From contig JAHFSX010000002.1 of the NCBI GenBank assembly GCA_023269675.1, positions 186,001 through 250,000 of the forward strand: 64,000 nt of DNA. The letters are read 5' to 3'. Every line of letters begins with the position of its first letter. Position 1 is the stretch's first letter. This document shows, piece by piece, positions 41,287 through 52,300 of the stretch. Both the position numbers and the translations under genes were made by a program. The DNA is from Verrucomicrobiota bacterium. GTDB taxonomy: Bacteria > Verrucomicrobiota > Kiritimatiellia > RFP12 > UBA1067. Below the pieces are notes generated by a model that saw only the letters and a list, made by a program, of their open reading frames with translations, was not told the DNA's origin and did no database searches.

Positions 41287-43101
41287 GTGGCCAAGAAAAA
41301 TGTCAGCTTCATGTGCACCGCGTTCCGCGACGGCTTCCAGTCAGTTTACGGCGCACGTGTCCTCACCGAAGATTTCATGCCGGCGGTAGCCGCCGCACGC
41401 GAGGCCGGCATCTCGTATTTCGAAGCCGGCGGCGGCGCCATGTTCCAGTCGCCCTATTTTTACTGCAACGAGGATTCGTTCCACATGATGGACCGCTTCC
41501 GCGAGGTGGCCGGCCCCGCGGCCGACCTCCAGACCCTCGCCCGCGGCGTGAACATCGTCTGCCTCGATTCCGCCTCCTCGGACGTGATCAAGCTGCACGC
41601 GAAGCTTTTCAAGAAGCACGGCATCACCACGATCCGCAACTTCGACGCGCTCAACGACGTCAACAACCTGATCTTCTCGGGCAAGTGCATCCACGAGGCC
41701 GGCCTCAAGCACCAGGTCGTCGTCACCATGATGGCGCTGCCCCCCGGCTGCACCGGCGCGCACGACCCCGACTTCTACGAGCGGACCCTGCGCCAGATCC
41801 TCGACGCGGGCATCCCGTACGACTCGGTCTGCTTCAAGGACGCCTCGGGCACCTCCATCCCCGCGTACGTCTACGAGACCATCAAGCGCGCCCGCAAGAT
41901 GCTCCCCGCCGGCACGCGCATCCAGTACCACACGCACGAGACGGCCGGCTGCGGCGTCATGGCGTACAAGGCCGCGCTGGACGCGGGCGCCGACACCATC
42001 GACCTCTCCCTCGCCCCGGTCTCGGGCGGCACCTGCCAGCCCGACCTGATCGTCATGTGGCACGCGCTGCGCGGCACCGACTATGATCTGGGCATCGACA
42101 TCGACAAGATCCGCATCGCCGAGGACACCTTCCGCGACTGCATGAAGGACTACTTCCTCCCGCCGGAGGCCACCGCCGTCGAGCCGCTGATCCCCTGGTC
42201 GCCCATGCCCGGCGGCGCGCTCACCGCCAACACCCAGATGCTGCGCGACAACAACATGATGCACCGGTACGGCGAGATGATCGCCGCCATGTCCGAAGTC
42301 GTGCGCCGCGGCGGTTTCGGCACCTCGGTCACGCCGGTCTCGCAGTTCTATTTCCAGCAGGCCTTCAACAACGTGCTGCAGGGCCCGTGGAAGAAGATCG
42401 CCCCCGGCTACGGCAAGATGGTCCTCGGCTATTTCGGCAAGACCCCGGTCGCCCCCGATCCCGAGATCGTCAAGATCGCCTCGGAGCAGCTCAATCTCCC
42501 CCCGACCACCCGGCCGGTGCTTGAGATCAACGACGCCGACCCCAAGAAGTCCCTCGACTTCTTCAAGAAGATGCTCACCGACAAGGGCCTGCCGCTGACC
42601 GAGGAGAACATCTTCATCGCCGCCGCCTGCCAGGAAAAGGGCATCCTCTTCCTCGAAGGCAAAGCCCAGGTCGGCATCCGCAAGAACGCGCCGGGCAAGC
42701 CCGCCGCCGCGGGCGCCAAACCCGCCGGCTACACGGTCACGGTCAACGGCAAGCACTACACGGTCGAGATGAAGGGCGGCAAGGCCCTCGTCAACGGCAA
42801 GGAGTACGCGGTCAGCGTGGCCGACGGACTGAGCGCCGCCCCCGCCGGGCATGCCGCGGCCCCGGCACCCGCGGCGGCGTCCGGCAGCGAGACCGAGGTC
42901 AAGGCCGCGGTGCCCGGCGTGATCCTGCGCCTGAGCGTCTCCGAGGGCTCCGCCGTGCTCGAGGGCGACGAGCTGCTCGTCATGGACGTGATGAAGATGG
43001 AGACCTCCGTCAACGCGCCCTGCGCCGGCACGGTCACCGCCATCCACGTGACCCAGACGGACAAGGTCAACACCGGCGACGTGCTCGTCGCCATCGGCTA
43101 A
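41287..43101 (+). CDS. oadA: Oxaloacetate decarboxylase alpha subunit: carboxyltransferase plus biotin carrier
   Basis: The 604-residue protein has a carboxyltransferase TIM barrel (residues ~5-300): [22 protein letters not shown] and [10 protein letters not shown] with the metal-binding His pair, then [21 protein letters not shown]-type conserved region follows, then an Ala/Pro-rich hinge, and a C-terminal biotinyl domain with [10 protein letters not shown], where biotin attaches to Lys570. It transfers CO2 from oxaloacetate to biotin, and the beta subunit then releases it while exporting Na+. The start is GTG 41287, with AGGAG ten bases upstream. Methylmalonyl-CoA or pyruvate-linked carboxylases share parts of this design, but the OadG/OadB neighbours support OAD. 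Confidence 0.9.
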   Translation: MAKKNVSFMCTAFRDGFQSVYGARVLTEDFMPAVAAAREAGISYFEAGGGAMFQSPYFYCNEDSFHMMDRFREVAGPAADLQTLARGVNIVCLDSASSDVIKLHAKLFKKHGITTIRNFDALNDVNNLIFSGKCIHEAGLKHQVVVTMMALPPGCTGAHDPDFYERTLRQILDAGIPYDSVCFKDASGTSIPAYVYETIKRARKMLPAGTRIQYHTHETAGCGVMAYKAALDAGADTIDLSLAPVSGGTCQPDLIVMWHALRGTDYDLGIDIDKIRIAEDTFRDCMKDYFLPPEATAVEPLIPWSPMPGGALTANTQMLRDNNMMHRYGEMIAAMSEVVRRGGFGTSVTPVSQFYFQQAFNNVLQGPWKKIAPGYGKMVLGYFGKTPVAPDPEIVKIASEQLNLPPTTRPVLEINDADPKKSLDFFKKMLTDKGLPLTEENIFIAAACQEKGILFLEGKAQVGIRKNAPGKPAAAGAKPAGYTVTVNGKHYTVEMKGGKALVNGKEYAVSVADGLSAAPAGHAAAPAPAAASGSETEVKAAVPGVILRLSVSEGSAVLEGDELLVMDVMKMETSVNAPCAGTVTAIHVTQTDKVNTGDVLVAIG

Positions 43102-43111
43102 CACCCCTTAC

Positions 43112-43138
43112 GGGCAGGCCTTCGCGCCTGCCCTTTTT
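43112..43138 (+). terminator. Intrinsic terminator or attenuator between oadA and oadB
   Basis: GGGCAGGC, a six-base loop and GCCTGCCC are followed directly by TTTTT. It lies inside the operon, 11 bases after oadA stops and 24 bases before oadB starts, so it may reduce oadB transcription. Confidence 0.7.
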
Positions 43139-43162
43139 CATAACCCTGTTCTGGAACCGCAC

Positions 43163-44605
43163 ATGAAAAAGATGATCCTGAGTTGCGTGGCCGCCTTGAC
43201 GCTCGCCCTCTCGCACGCCCTCGCCGACACCGCCTCAGCGGCGGCCACCGAGCCGCAAGCCGTTGTCAAGGCCGCGGCGCACGCCGCCGCGCCTGCGGCC
43301 GAAACCGGCGACTGGCGCAGCATGGTCGCCCGCGTCAAGAAGCTGAAGGACGACACCGGCATCATGGGCTTCATGGCCAAAGAGCCGCCCGCCTACCTCG
43401 CCAAGGGCTACATGACCCCCACCGGCGCGATGATGCCCGGCAAGCCGGCCAAGATCATCGGCGGGCTCCCGTACGGCGTCGGCCAGGGCCTGATGATCGT
43501 CATCTGCCTGGTGCTGCTCTACCTCGCGATCGTCAAGGGCTTCGAGCCGCTGCTGCTGCTGCCCATCGGCTTCGGCGGGCTGCTGGTCAACATGCCCTTC
43601 GCGGGCGTGGCCGCGCCTCCGCTGGTCGACCCGCTCACGCGGCTGGTGCTCGAGCCCGGCGGCTTCCTCTACTACTTCTTCGAGTTCGGCGTCTCCACCG
43701 GCCTCTTCCCGATCATGATCTTCATGGGCGTGGGCGCGATGACCGACTTCGGCCCGCTGATCGCCAACCCGCGCACCGCGCTGCTGGGCGCCGCCGCGCA
43801 GTTCGGCATCTTCATGGCGCTGCTCGGCGCCCTCGGCCTCACGATGCTCTTCCCCGACTCCATCAACTTCGGCCTCAAGGAGGCCTGCTCGATCGGCATC
43901 ATCGGCGGCGCGGACGGCCCGACCGCCATCTGGCTGACCACCAAGCTCGCCCCGCACCTGCTGGGCGCGATCGCGGTGGCCGCCTACTCCTACATGGCCC
44001 TCGTGCCGATCATCCAGCCGCCGATCATGCGCTGGCTCGTGCCCGAGCGCGAGCGCAAGATCGTGATGAAGCAGCTGCGCCACGTCTCCAAGATGGAGAA
44101 GGTCTGCTTCCCGCTGATCGTGCTGCTGCTCTGCGGCCTGCTGCTGCCCAGCGCCGTGCCGCTCATCGGCTCGGTGATGCTCGGCAACCTCTGCCGCGAG
44201 GTCGGCCCCAACGTCTCGCGCCTCGCCGACACCATGGCCAACGAGATGATCAACCTCGTCACGATCATGCTCGGCCTCTCGGTCGGCTCCAAGCTCGCCT
44301 GCGAGAAGTTCCTCAACCCCGAGACCCTCGGCATCCTCCTGCTCGGCCTGATCGCCTTCTCCGGCGGCACCGCGGGCGGCTGCCTCATGGGCCGGCTCAT
44401 GAACAAGGTCTGCAAGGACCCGATCAACCCGCTGATCGGCTCGGCCGGCGTCTCGGCCGTGCCCATGGCCGCGCGCGTGTCCAACAAGGTCGGGCTCGAG
44501 TCCGACCCCACCAACTACCTGCTGATGCACGCCATGGGGCCCAACGTCTCCGGCGTCATCGGCTCGGCCGTCGTCGCGGGCGTGCTCTACACCCTCTGCA
44601 AATAG
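43163..44605 (+). CDS. oadB: Na+-translocating oxaloacetate decarboxylase beta subunit with N-terminal extension
   Basis: The 480-residue integral membrane protein has about nine to eleven hydrophobic segments. It shows the hallmark [20 protein letters not shown], whose Asp takes part in Na+ transport, and [18 protein letters not shown] later on. It releases CO2 from carboxybiotin and pumps Na+ out. Compared with typical OadB (about 430 residues) it has ~80 extra N-terminal residues: a signal-like segment ([18 protein letters not shown]) and an Ala-rich linker. This extension continues into [19 protein letters not shown], which looks genuine because ATG 43163 is the only good start before the conserved region. 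The strong terminator at 44649 closes the operon. Confidence 0.92.
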   Translation: MKKMILSCVAALTLALSHALADTASAAATEPQAVVKAAAHAAAPAAETGDWRSMVARVKKLKDDTGIMGFMAKEPPAYLAKGYMTPTGAMMPGKPAKIIGGLPYGVGQGLMIVICLVLLYLAIVKGFEPLLLLPIGFGGLLVNMPFAGVAAPPLVDPLTRLVLEPGGFLYYFFEFGVSTGLFPIMIFMGVGAMTDFGPLIANPRTALLGAAAQFGIFMALLGALGLTMLFPDSINFGLKEACSIGIIGGADGPTAIWLTTKLAPHLLGAIAVAAYSYMALVPIIQPPIMRWLVPERERKIVMKQLRHVSKMEKVCFPLIVLLLCGLLLPSAVPLIGSVMLGNLCREVGPNVSRLADTMANEMINLVTIMLGLSVGSKLACEKFLNPETLGILLLGLIAFSGGTAGGCLMGRLMNKVCKDPINPLIGSAGVSAVPMAARVSNKVGLESDPTNYLLMHAMGPNVSGVIGSAVVAGVLYTLCK

Positions 44606-44648
44606 GCAGACCGATCCAACCGCAGACGATCGGATGATGAAACGCTAA

Positions 44649-44678
44649 GGCGGCGCGACCTCCGCGCCGCCTTTTTTT
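44649..44678 (+). terminator. Strong intrinsic terminator after oadB
   Basis: GGCGGCGCG, a five-base loop and CGCGCCGCC form a perfect 9-bp stem followed by seven T residues. Confidence 0.85.
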
Positions 44679-44688
44679 ATTTTTCTCC

Positions 44689-44717
44689 TTCGTGCTTTTG
44701 CCTCTTTGTGCTAAATA
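44689..44717 (+). promoter_or_regulatory. Candidate aroA promoter immediately before the start codon
   Basis: TTCGTG (44689-44694), a 17-base spacer and TAAATA (44712-44717). The -10 ends eight bases before ATG 44726, which lacks a ribosome-binding site, suggesting a leaderless mRNA. Confidence 0.35.
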
Positions 44718-44725
44718 TATCCACC

Positions 44726-46060
44726 ATGCAACACGCTCTTGACCTCACCGTATCAGCCGCGGCGCCGCTCGGCGGCGAAATCATCCTGCCCGGCGACAAA
44801 TCGCTTTCGCACCGCGCGGCCCTGTTCGCCGCGCTCGCCGAAGGCACCAGCACCATCGACCGCTTCCTCGTCTCCGGCGTCACCCGCGCCATGCTGAACG
44901 TCCTCACGGCCTGCGGCGTGGAGTGGCACATCGAGGGCTCGCGCCTCTCCGTCTGCGGCAAAGGGTTGCGCGGCTTCACGCCGCCAAAAGAAGCGCTCGG
45001 CTGCGGCAACTCGGCCACCACCATCCGCATGCTGGCCGGGGCGCTGGCCGCAAGCGGAACGCCCTGCGTGCTCGACGGCTCCACCGGCCTGCGCAAACGT
45101 CCCATGAACCGCATCACGGATCCCCTGCGCGACATGGGCGTCCCGATCTCATCCCCCAACGGCTGCGCACCGCTCACCCTCGCCGCGCGCGCCGCCGACG
45201 CCCCGCTCCGCGCCATGGACTACACGCTGCCCGTGGCCAGCGCGCAGGTGAAATCCTGCCTCATCCTGGCCGCGCTCGCCGCCGACGGCGTCACCACGCT
45301 CCACGAGCCCGGCCCCTCGCGCGACCATACCGAGCGCATGCTGTCCGCCATGGGCGCCGACATCCGCACGAACAAGCCGCACACCATCCGCATTGCGCCT
45401 CTCGCGCGGCCCCTCGCGCCACTGAAACTCGAACTCCCGGGCGACATCTCCTCGGCCGCCTTCCTGCTGGTCGCCGCCGCGCTCGTGCCGGGATCGTCGA
45501 TCCGGATCCGCGACGTGGGACTCAACCCCACCCGCACCGGCATCCTCGACGTCCTCAGCCAGATGGGCGCGGATATCCGCATCGAAAACCGTCATGACAT
45601 CCTCGGCGAGCCTGTCGGCGACATCCGCCTCACCGCGGCCCCGCTCAAAGCCGTCTGCGTCAGCGGAGAGACCGTCGTGCGCATGATCGACGAGTTTCCG
45701 ATCTTCGCGATCGCCGCCTGTTTCGCGCACGGCGCCTCCGAGGTGCGCGACGCCGAAGAGTTGCGGTATAAAGAGACCGACCGCATCTCCGTGATGTGCG
45801 GCGAGCTGAAAAAGCTGGGCGTGCGGCTCGAGGAGCGCAGAGACGGCTTCACCATCTATGGCGGCACGCTCACCGGCGGCGAGTGCGAGGCCCACGGCGA
45901 CCACCGCCTCGCCATGTCGCTCGCCCTCGCGGGCCTGGCTTCCCCCGATCCCGTGACCGTCCGCCACGCCGAAATCCTGAATGAATCGTTCCCCGATTTC
46001 GTCCCCCTAATCCGCGCCCTCGGCGCGACCGTGCGCGAGTCTGTCGACACTAAACGCTAG
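44726..46060 (+). CDS. aroA: 5-enolpyruvylshikimate-3-phosphate synthase
   Basis: The 444-residue protein has the two-domain EPSP synthase pattern: LPGDKSLSHRAALFAALAEG with the substrate-binding Lys-Ser, CGNSATTIRMLAGALA, LDGSTGLRKRPMNR, SAQVKSCLILAAL, and EELRYKETDRISVM plus GDHRLAMSLALAG near the end. It joins shikimate-3-phosphate and phosphoenolpyruvate in aromatic amino-acid synthesis. The CGNSATT motif has Ser where many glyphosate-sensitive enzymes have NAGTA-type residues, so the class needs alignment. I take ATG 44726 because homology begins there; a GTG at 44708 is in frame. It is a single gene between two terminators. Confidence 0.95.
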   Translation: MQHALDLTVSAAAPLGGEIILPGDKSLSHRAALFAALAEGTSTIDRFLVSGVTRAMLNVLTACGVEWHIEGSRLSVCGKGLRGFTPPKEALGCGNSATTIRMLAGALAASGTPCVLDGSTGLRKRPMNRITDPLRDMGVPISSPNGCAPLTLAARAADAPLRAMDYTLPVASAQVKSCLILAALAADGVTTLHEPGPSRDHTERMLSAMGADIRTNKPHTIRIAPLARPLAPLKLELPGDISSAAFLLVAAALVPGSSIRIRDVGLNPTRTGILDVLSQMGADIRIENRHDILGEPVGDIRLTAAPLKAVCVSGETVVRMIDEFPIFAIAACFAHGASEVRDAEELRYKETDRISVMCGELKKLGVRLEERRDGFTIYGGTLTGGECEAHGDHRLAMSLALAGLASPDPVTVRHAEILNESFPDFVPLIRALGATVRESVDTKR

Positions 46061-46137
46061 GCCCCCTTCCACACCGACCCGAAGCCCTCCGGCCCTGCCT
46101 GTCTGACGCCCTGCTCCGACAACGCGCCTCATCGCAT

Positions 46138-46168
46138 ACCGGGACCTCCTCTCTCCCGGTTTCTTTGT
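46138..46168 (+). terminator. Intrinsic terminator after aroA
   Basis: ACCGGGA, a nine-base loop and TCCCGGT are followed by TTCTTTGTT. It lies 78 bases after aroA stops. The rest of 46061-46328 holds no gene but contains the promoter of the first giant gene. Confidence 0.7.
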
Positions 46169-46236
46169 TGTACCCCGCGGCGTGCTCGGCGGGTAATTTT
46201 CGCTCTCAAATCTCATTAGAAATATAAGGATGCACC

Positions 46237-46266
46237 TTGACTTTAAAATATCAAGTCCGGTAGTGT
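46237..46266 (+). promoter_or_regulatory. Promoter of the first giant repeat-protein gene
   Basis: TTGACT (46237-46242) followed after 18 bases by TAGTGT, a weak -10. The -35 is identical to those of the next two paralogues, and the distance to the ATG is similar. CTTGA and TCAAG arms (46236-46255 region) form an inverted repeat over the -35. Confidence 0.4.
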
Positions 46267-46328
46267 ATCATCTCAAATACTAAACTGTGCAAATGCACAA
46301 GCGGGTCTGTAACACGAGTGAGGTGGTT

Positions 46329-49300
46329 ATGAAGCAGGTCGCAAGAATGATCCGTCGTCTGGCAGCCGTCGCGCTGGCCTCGGCGCTGTTCAACGGTCAG
46401 TGGACGCACGCCGCAAGCGGCACCTGGAACGGGTCCGTCGACACCCTGTGGACCAACAGCGCGAACTGGAGCGACGCCCCCTCCCCGTCCGGCGCGGACA
46501 CGGCGGCCTTCACCAATGCCGGCAGCAGCCGCACGACGGTCGACCTCGCGGGCCTGCCCAACATCAAGTACATCACTTTCGACACCGCCGGCGCGGCGGC
46601 TTACACGATCGGCAGCGGCGGACCCAAAAGCCAGACGCTGGTCATGGGGAGCAACGGCCTTTTCCAAGTCACGGCTTCGGCCGGGAACGACCAAACCGTC
46701 AACGCGTCCATCCAGCTCGGCACGGATACGGCCACAAACTCCTTCACGATCCGCAACGACAGCGCGCTGCGCATGCTGACCATCAACGGAGACGTCACCG
46801 GGGCGCCCAGCGGCGGACTCGCCGGCTTCAAGACGCTGATCTTTGCCGGCGTAGGCAACACTGTCGTGAACGGCAGCCTGTCTAAAGGCGGCGCTGCAGC
46901 CCTGACAGTCACCAACGCGTTGACGACCGGCACGCTGACCCTGTCCGGCTCGAACACCGTCCGCACGCTCTATATGACCGGCAACGCGGGCAACACCATC
47001 GATATCGGCGCAGGTGAACTCTACCTCAGCAACGCGGGCGGCAACACCCTCTACTGTTCCCAAGGCGGCGTCATCAACGGCACCGGCAAGATCCGGATGA
47101 GCACCTCGGACACCATCGGGAGCACCGGTTTCAATTACGCCGACTGCTACGTCGCCGCCGGCAAGACGCTCGTCATTAACCCCGAGATCACCGGCACGGG
47201 CGGCTTCGAGCTGTGGACCGCGACCGGCACCTACGTCTTTAACGGCATCAACACGTTCGCCGCGCACGTCATCTTCGGCGCGGCCGGAACCATCAGCGTC
47301 TCCAAGATCGGCAACCGCGGCTCGGCCACAAGCAACCTCGGCAAAGGCACAACCATCCGCTTCGGCAGTACCGGCAAGCTGCTCTACACCGGCGCGGGAG
47401 AAACCAGCGACCGCATCCTCTCCTTCAACACGAGCGGCACGCTCGACCAGTCCGGCACGGGCAACCTGAACTTCTCAACCCCGCCCGTTTTCACGGCCGG
47501 CGCGGTCACGCTCACCCTGCAGGGCTCTGCGGCGGGCACCGGCGAGCTTTCCGGCGTCGTCTCGAACGGCTCAGCCTCGGCCTCGATCACCAAGGCCGGC
47601 ACGGGCACCTGGACGCTTTCCGCCGCCAACCGCCTCGCCGGCAACGCCACCGTCAGCGGCGGAACGCTCCGCCTCGCCGGCGCGAACGGCGGCCTGGCTT
47701 ATGCGACCAATTTCCTCGTCAGCGCGAGCGCGTCGCTGCTGCTGGAAAACAGCGCGTCCGCCAACAACGGCGACCGGCTGCGCGACGCCAGCCCCGTCAC
47801 GCTCAGCGGCGGCACGCTGGCCTTCTCGAACGACGCCGGCAGCGCCAGCTTCAGCGAGACCGCCGGCGCGCTCATCATCACAGGCAACTGCACGGTGGCT
47901 GCCTCGCAGGCCGCGGGCGGCCAGACCGCCGCACTCACTTTCGCGTCCCTCGCACGCAACGGCGCGGCCACGCTCAACTTCGCCGGCACGGGCCTCGGCG
48001 AAAGCGACCGCAACCGCATCTTCATCGCGGGCCAGCCGAGCGGCCTCATGGGGACCTGGGCCACCATCAACGGCACGGCCCTGGCCGCTTACGACATCAC
48101 CCGCGGGGTGGTCCCTGCCTCCGAAACCAGCGATGCCGACATCGCCGCCCGCGGCCCCTCCGTGATCACCAACGCGCCGGGAGCTTATGTACGCATCAAC
48201 TACGACGGGGTCAGCGGCCCCATCACGCTGAGCGAGGTGACCGCCGCCATCGGCACCCTGGTGCAGAACACCGGGACCGACGCCACGGTCGACACCGCCG
48301 CGAAGACCCTTCAAGTCGACAGCATCGTCATCCCCGCCGCGAAAGGCGCGGTCACCGTCGGCGCCGCGGCCAACGACGGCACGCTCACGCCCGCCACCTC
48401 CGGGGGCAGCCTGCTGCTTGCCAACGCGAGCGCCGCCAACCTCACCGTCAACGCCAACCTCGCCGACAACGGCGCGGCCGCGGACCTGACCGCCTACGGC
48501 AGCGGAGCGGTGGTCCTCGCGGGCTCCAACACCTTCTCCGGCGCGACCACGACGACGGGCGGACCGCTGCTGCTGGCCAACACCTACGCGCTGCAGAACA
48601 GCACGCTCATGTCCGCCGCGTCCTTTGACGACTCGGTCGCCAGCCACGCGTTTCTGCTGGGAGGCCTCTCCGGCGCCGTCAGCCTCGTGCTCGAAGATGA
48701 TGCCGCCTCGCCCAACCCGGTCGCGCTCGCGACCGGCAACAGCGGCGCCAGCACCACGCTGAGCGGGGTTTTGAGCGGCGGCGGCTCCCTCGCCAAGGTC
48801 GGCAACGGCACGCTCACCCTCTCCGGCGCGAACACCCACAGCGGCGGAACCGCCGTCCGCGGCGGCGCGGTCATCGCCAGCCAGGTGAACGCCCTCGGCA
48901 CCGGCCCGGTCACCGACGACGCCACCCTGAACCTGACCGCCGGCGCCGTCGCCTACACCGGCCTCTCCACGGCCCTCAGCGGCACCGGCACGGTCAACGT
49001 CACCCTCGGCTCCTCGGGCAATTCCACCACGCTCGGCGGCGACTACTCCGGCTTCACCGGCATCTGGAATCTCGGCCTGAACGGCACGGGCGGCAGGGCC
49101 GTCATGAACGGCGCGGACAGCGCCGCCGCGACGATCAACATCCTCTCGAACGGGACGCTCTTCTGCTCCGCGCCCACCACGCACAACGCCGCCGTTTACC
49201 TTTACGGAGGCAACACGGCTGAATCGTACGGCCAACTCCGTCTCGAAGGCAACGCCAACTGGGCGGGCCCCGTTTTTCTGGCCGGCGACATCACCGACGG

Positions 49301-52300
49301 CTCCGACGGCTACTTCGGCCCCTCCGCCGGCACGGGCATCGTCAGCGGCGTCATCAGCGACGTGGGCGGCGCGCACTTCGTCGATAAGCGGGGAAGCGCC
49401 GTTCTGGTCTTCTCCGGCTCGAACACCTATGCGGGCGCGACCTGGTGCCGCGGCGGCACCCTGATCGTCAACTCGCTCAAGAACCTCGGCGAGGTCAGCT
49501 CCCTCGGCGCGCCCACGGCCGCGACCAACAACCTGATCAAACTCGGCAGCAGCAGCACGGCGGCGCGACTCAGCTATGTGGGGGCCGGCGACACGACCGA
49601 CCGTACCGTCGACATGGCAGGCGCCACGGGTGCCGCCACGCTCGACCAGTCGGGCACAGGCGTGCTCAAGTTCACCAACAGCCTCGCGGTTTCGGGCGCC
49701 GGCGCCAAGACGCTTTACCTCGAAGGCTCCACCGACGGCACGGGCGAGTTCGCGGGCGTGATCACCAACGGCACCGGCAGCGCGATCTCGCTCTATAAGC
49801 AGGGAACCGGCACATGGACGCTCTCCGGCGCCAACAGCTACAGCGGCGGCACCAGCATCGGTCCGCAGTACAGCCCCAACAGCGGCAAGCTGGTGCTCGC
49901 CCACCCCAAAGCGCTGGGAACCGGCCAGGTGACCTTCGTCAACTCGGTCGGAACGCTCGAATTCGCCAACGACGGCGCGGGCGAGACCCCCTACAATTTC
50001 ACCATGGGCGGCGGCTCCGGGGCAACGCTGGTCTCCGGCGTGGGCACCGGCTCCTCCGGCATCAACCACACGTTGGGGGACTTGGCTCTCAGCCTCGTGA
50101 CCGTGAACGTCGTGCGCGCCTCCAGCGTGCTCAGCGGGACGCCTTCGTTCACGGTTACCACCCTGAACCTGAGCGCGGGCGGGGCCGGCACCACGATGCT
50201 GGCGCCGTATGACGCGGACCTCACCGTCGGCTCCGTCTCCATCTTGTCCAACCCGAATCCCAAGACGCTCAGGCTGGACGGAACCAACCTTTCCAGCGCC
50301 ATCACCGGCTGCATCAGCAACGGTCCCAACGCCTCGTCGGTGCTCTCGCTGCTGAAGGACAACACCAGCGTCTGGACCCTCTTCGGCTCCAATTCCTACG
50401 GCGGCGCGACGACGGTGAATAACGGCACGCTCGCCCACTACGGGCAGCACACCGGCGGCGGCGCAACGACCGTCAGCGGCGGCACGTATGCCCTTTACGG
50501 CGTCCACAGCGGCACCGGCGCGGTTGCGGTCAGCGGCGGCACCTTGCTGCTCGCTGGGTCCGGCGGCACGCTCAGCAGCCCGGGCAGCCTCACGCTGTCC
50601 GCCAACGGCACGCTGATGCTGCACAGCACCGCCGCCAGCAACAACACCGACCGCCTCGGCAACGCGGTTCCCGTCACCCTCGCGGGCGGCACGCTCCGCT
50701 TCAGTCACACGGGCGGCCCGGCCAACTACAGCGAGACGGCGGGCGGGCTCGCCGTCGCTTCTGGCAGCAACACGCTCGCCGCGTCGCAGGCGGAAAGCGG
50801 GAACACCTCCGCCCTGACGTTCGCCGCGCTGTCGCGTACCGGCGGCGCGGTCAACTTCACGGGCGCGGACCTTGGACTGAATGACCGGAACCAGATTCTT
50901 TTCACCGCGGCGCCTGCCCTCAGCGGCGGCATCATCGGCCCGTGGGCCACCGCAGACGGGTCGAACTTCGCCACCTATGGCGCCTACGGCGTAACCGCCT
51001 ACGCGGGAGGATTCACCGAGCTCTCCGCGAAGGGACCGTCGACCATCCCCGACGACGCGAGCCTCAACGCCCGCATCAGCAGCGAAGGCACGGGCGGCGG
51101 CATCGGCCTGGCCGGTGCGACGCTGAACAGCGTCAACACGCTGACCCAGAACACCGAGTTCCCCGCCACGGTGTCGACCGCCTCCAAGACGCTGCTGACC
51201 GCAGGCCTCCTCATAAATGCCGGAAAAGCGGCTCTGACCATCGGCGCGAGCGCGGGCGACGGCACCCTCGCCGCCCTCACCTCAGGCGGCGAGCTGGTCC
51301 TCGCCAACAGCTCCGCCAACGCCCTGACCATCAACGCGGGCCTTGCGGACAACACCGCAGCCTCCTCGGTATCGAAGATCGGCTCCGGTCCGGTTGTCTT
51401 CAACGGCGCGTGTTCGTATACGGGCCCCACGGCCATCAACGTCGGCGAACTGCTCTTCGCCAGCGACTACCCGCAAAACCTGCCCGGCGTCATCAGCGGC
51501 AACGGCACACTCGTGAAAAGCGGCACGAACCTGCTCCAGCTGCTGGGTGCGAACACCTACACGGGGCCGACCTATGTCAATGCGGGCCTTGTCCGTCCCG
51601 ACCAGAACTCCGCCTTCGGGACAACGGCTGCAGGCACCTTCATCGCCGACGGCGCCACGCTCGATGTCGGCTGCACCCCCGACGTCGGCGGCACGCGCCC
51701 CCAATACGGGCTCAACCTGGGCAGCGAACTCTTCACCGTTCAAGGCAAAGGCGTGAACGAGCTGGGCGCGATCATCAACAGCGCGACCGGCGGACAGTAC
51801 AACGCGTTCGCCAGTGTGGCTCTGGCGGGCGACACGACCTTCGGCGCAGAGGCGCGCTGGGACATCCGCAACGGCGCATTCGCGATGAACGACCACCGCG
51901 TCACCAAGCTCGGAGCGAACATGCTCGGACTCACGTCGACAACGGTCACACCCGGACCCCTCGGGCAGGCGGCGTTCGACATCAAACAGGGCCAGGTCCG
52001 CCTTGAGTCCAACACGAAACTGAATGGCAGCGCGACGAATACGGTGACGGTCCGCAGCGGCGCGGAGTTCCAGCTCTACAGCTTGGCCTACGCGCAGGCC
52101 TGGAGACTGATCCTGGACGACGGCGCCATGCTCACGGCCGCGCAAGGCTCAAGCGGCCAAAACGTCTGGACAGGACCGGTCACGCTGAACGGCGCCGCAG
52201 CCCTGAACAGCGGCAGCGGGTATTACAAAACGCTGAGCGGCGATATCACCGGCACAGGCTCGCTCATCAAAATGGGCTCCGGCACCACCTTCATCACAGG

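Noticed and set aside
47571-50708. Very long open frames antisense to the giant repeat genes (up to ~1045 codons)
   Set aside because: They are rich in Ala, Gly, Arg and Glu without domains, and arise from the low stop-codon content opposite GC-rich, Thr/Gly/Asn-rich repeats. The sense frames have signal peptides, ribosome-binding sites and paralogues.
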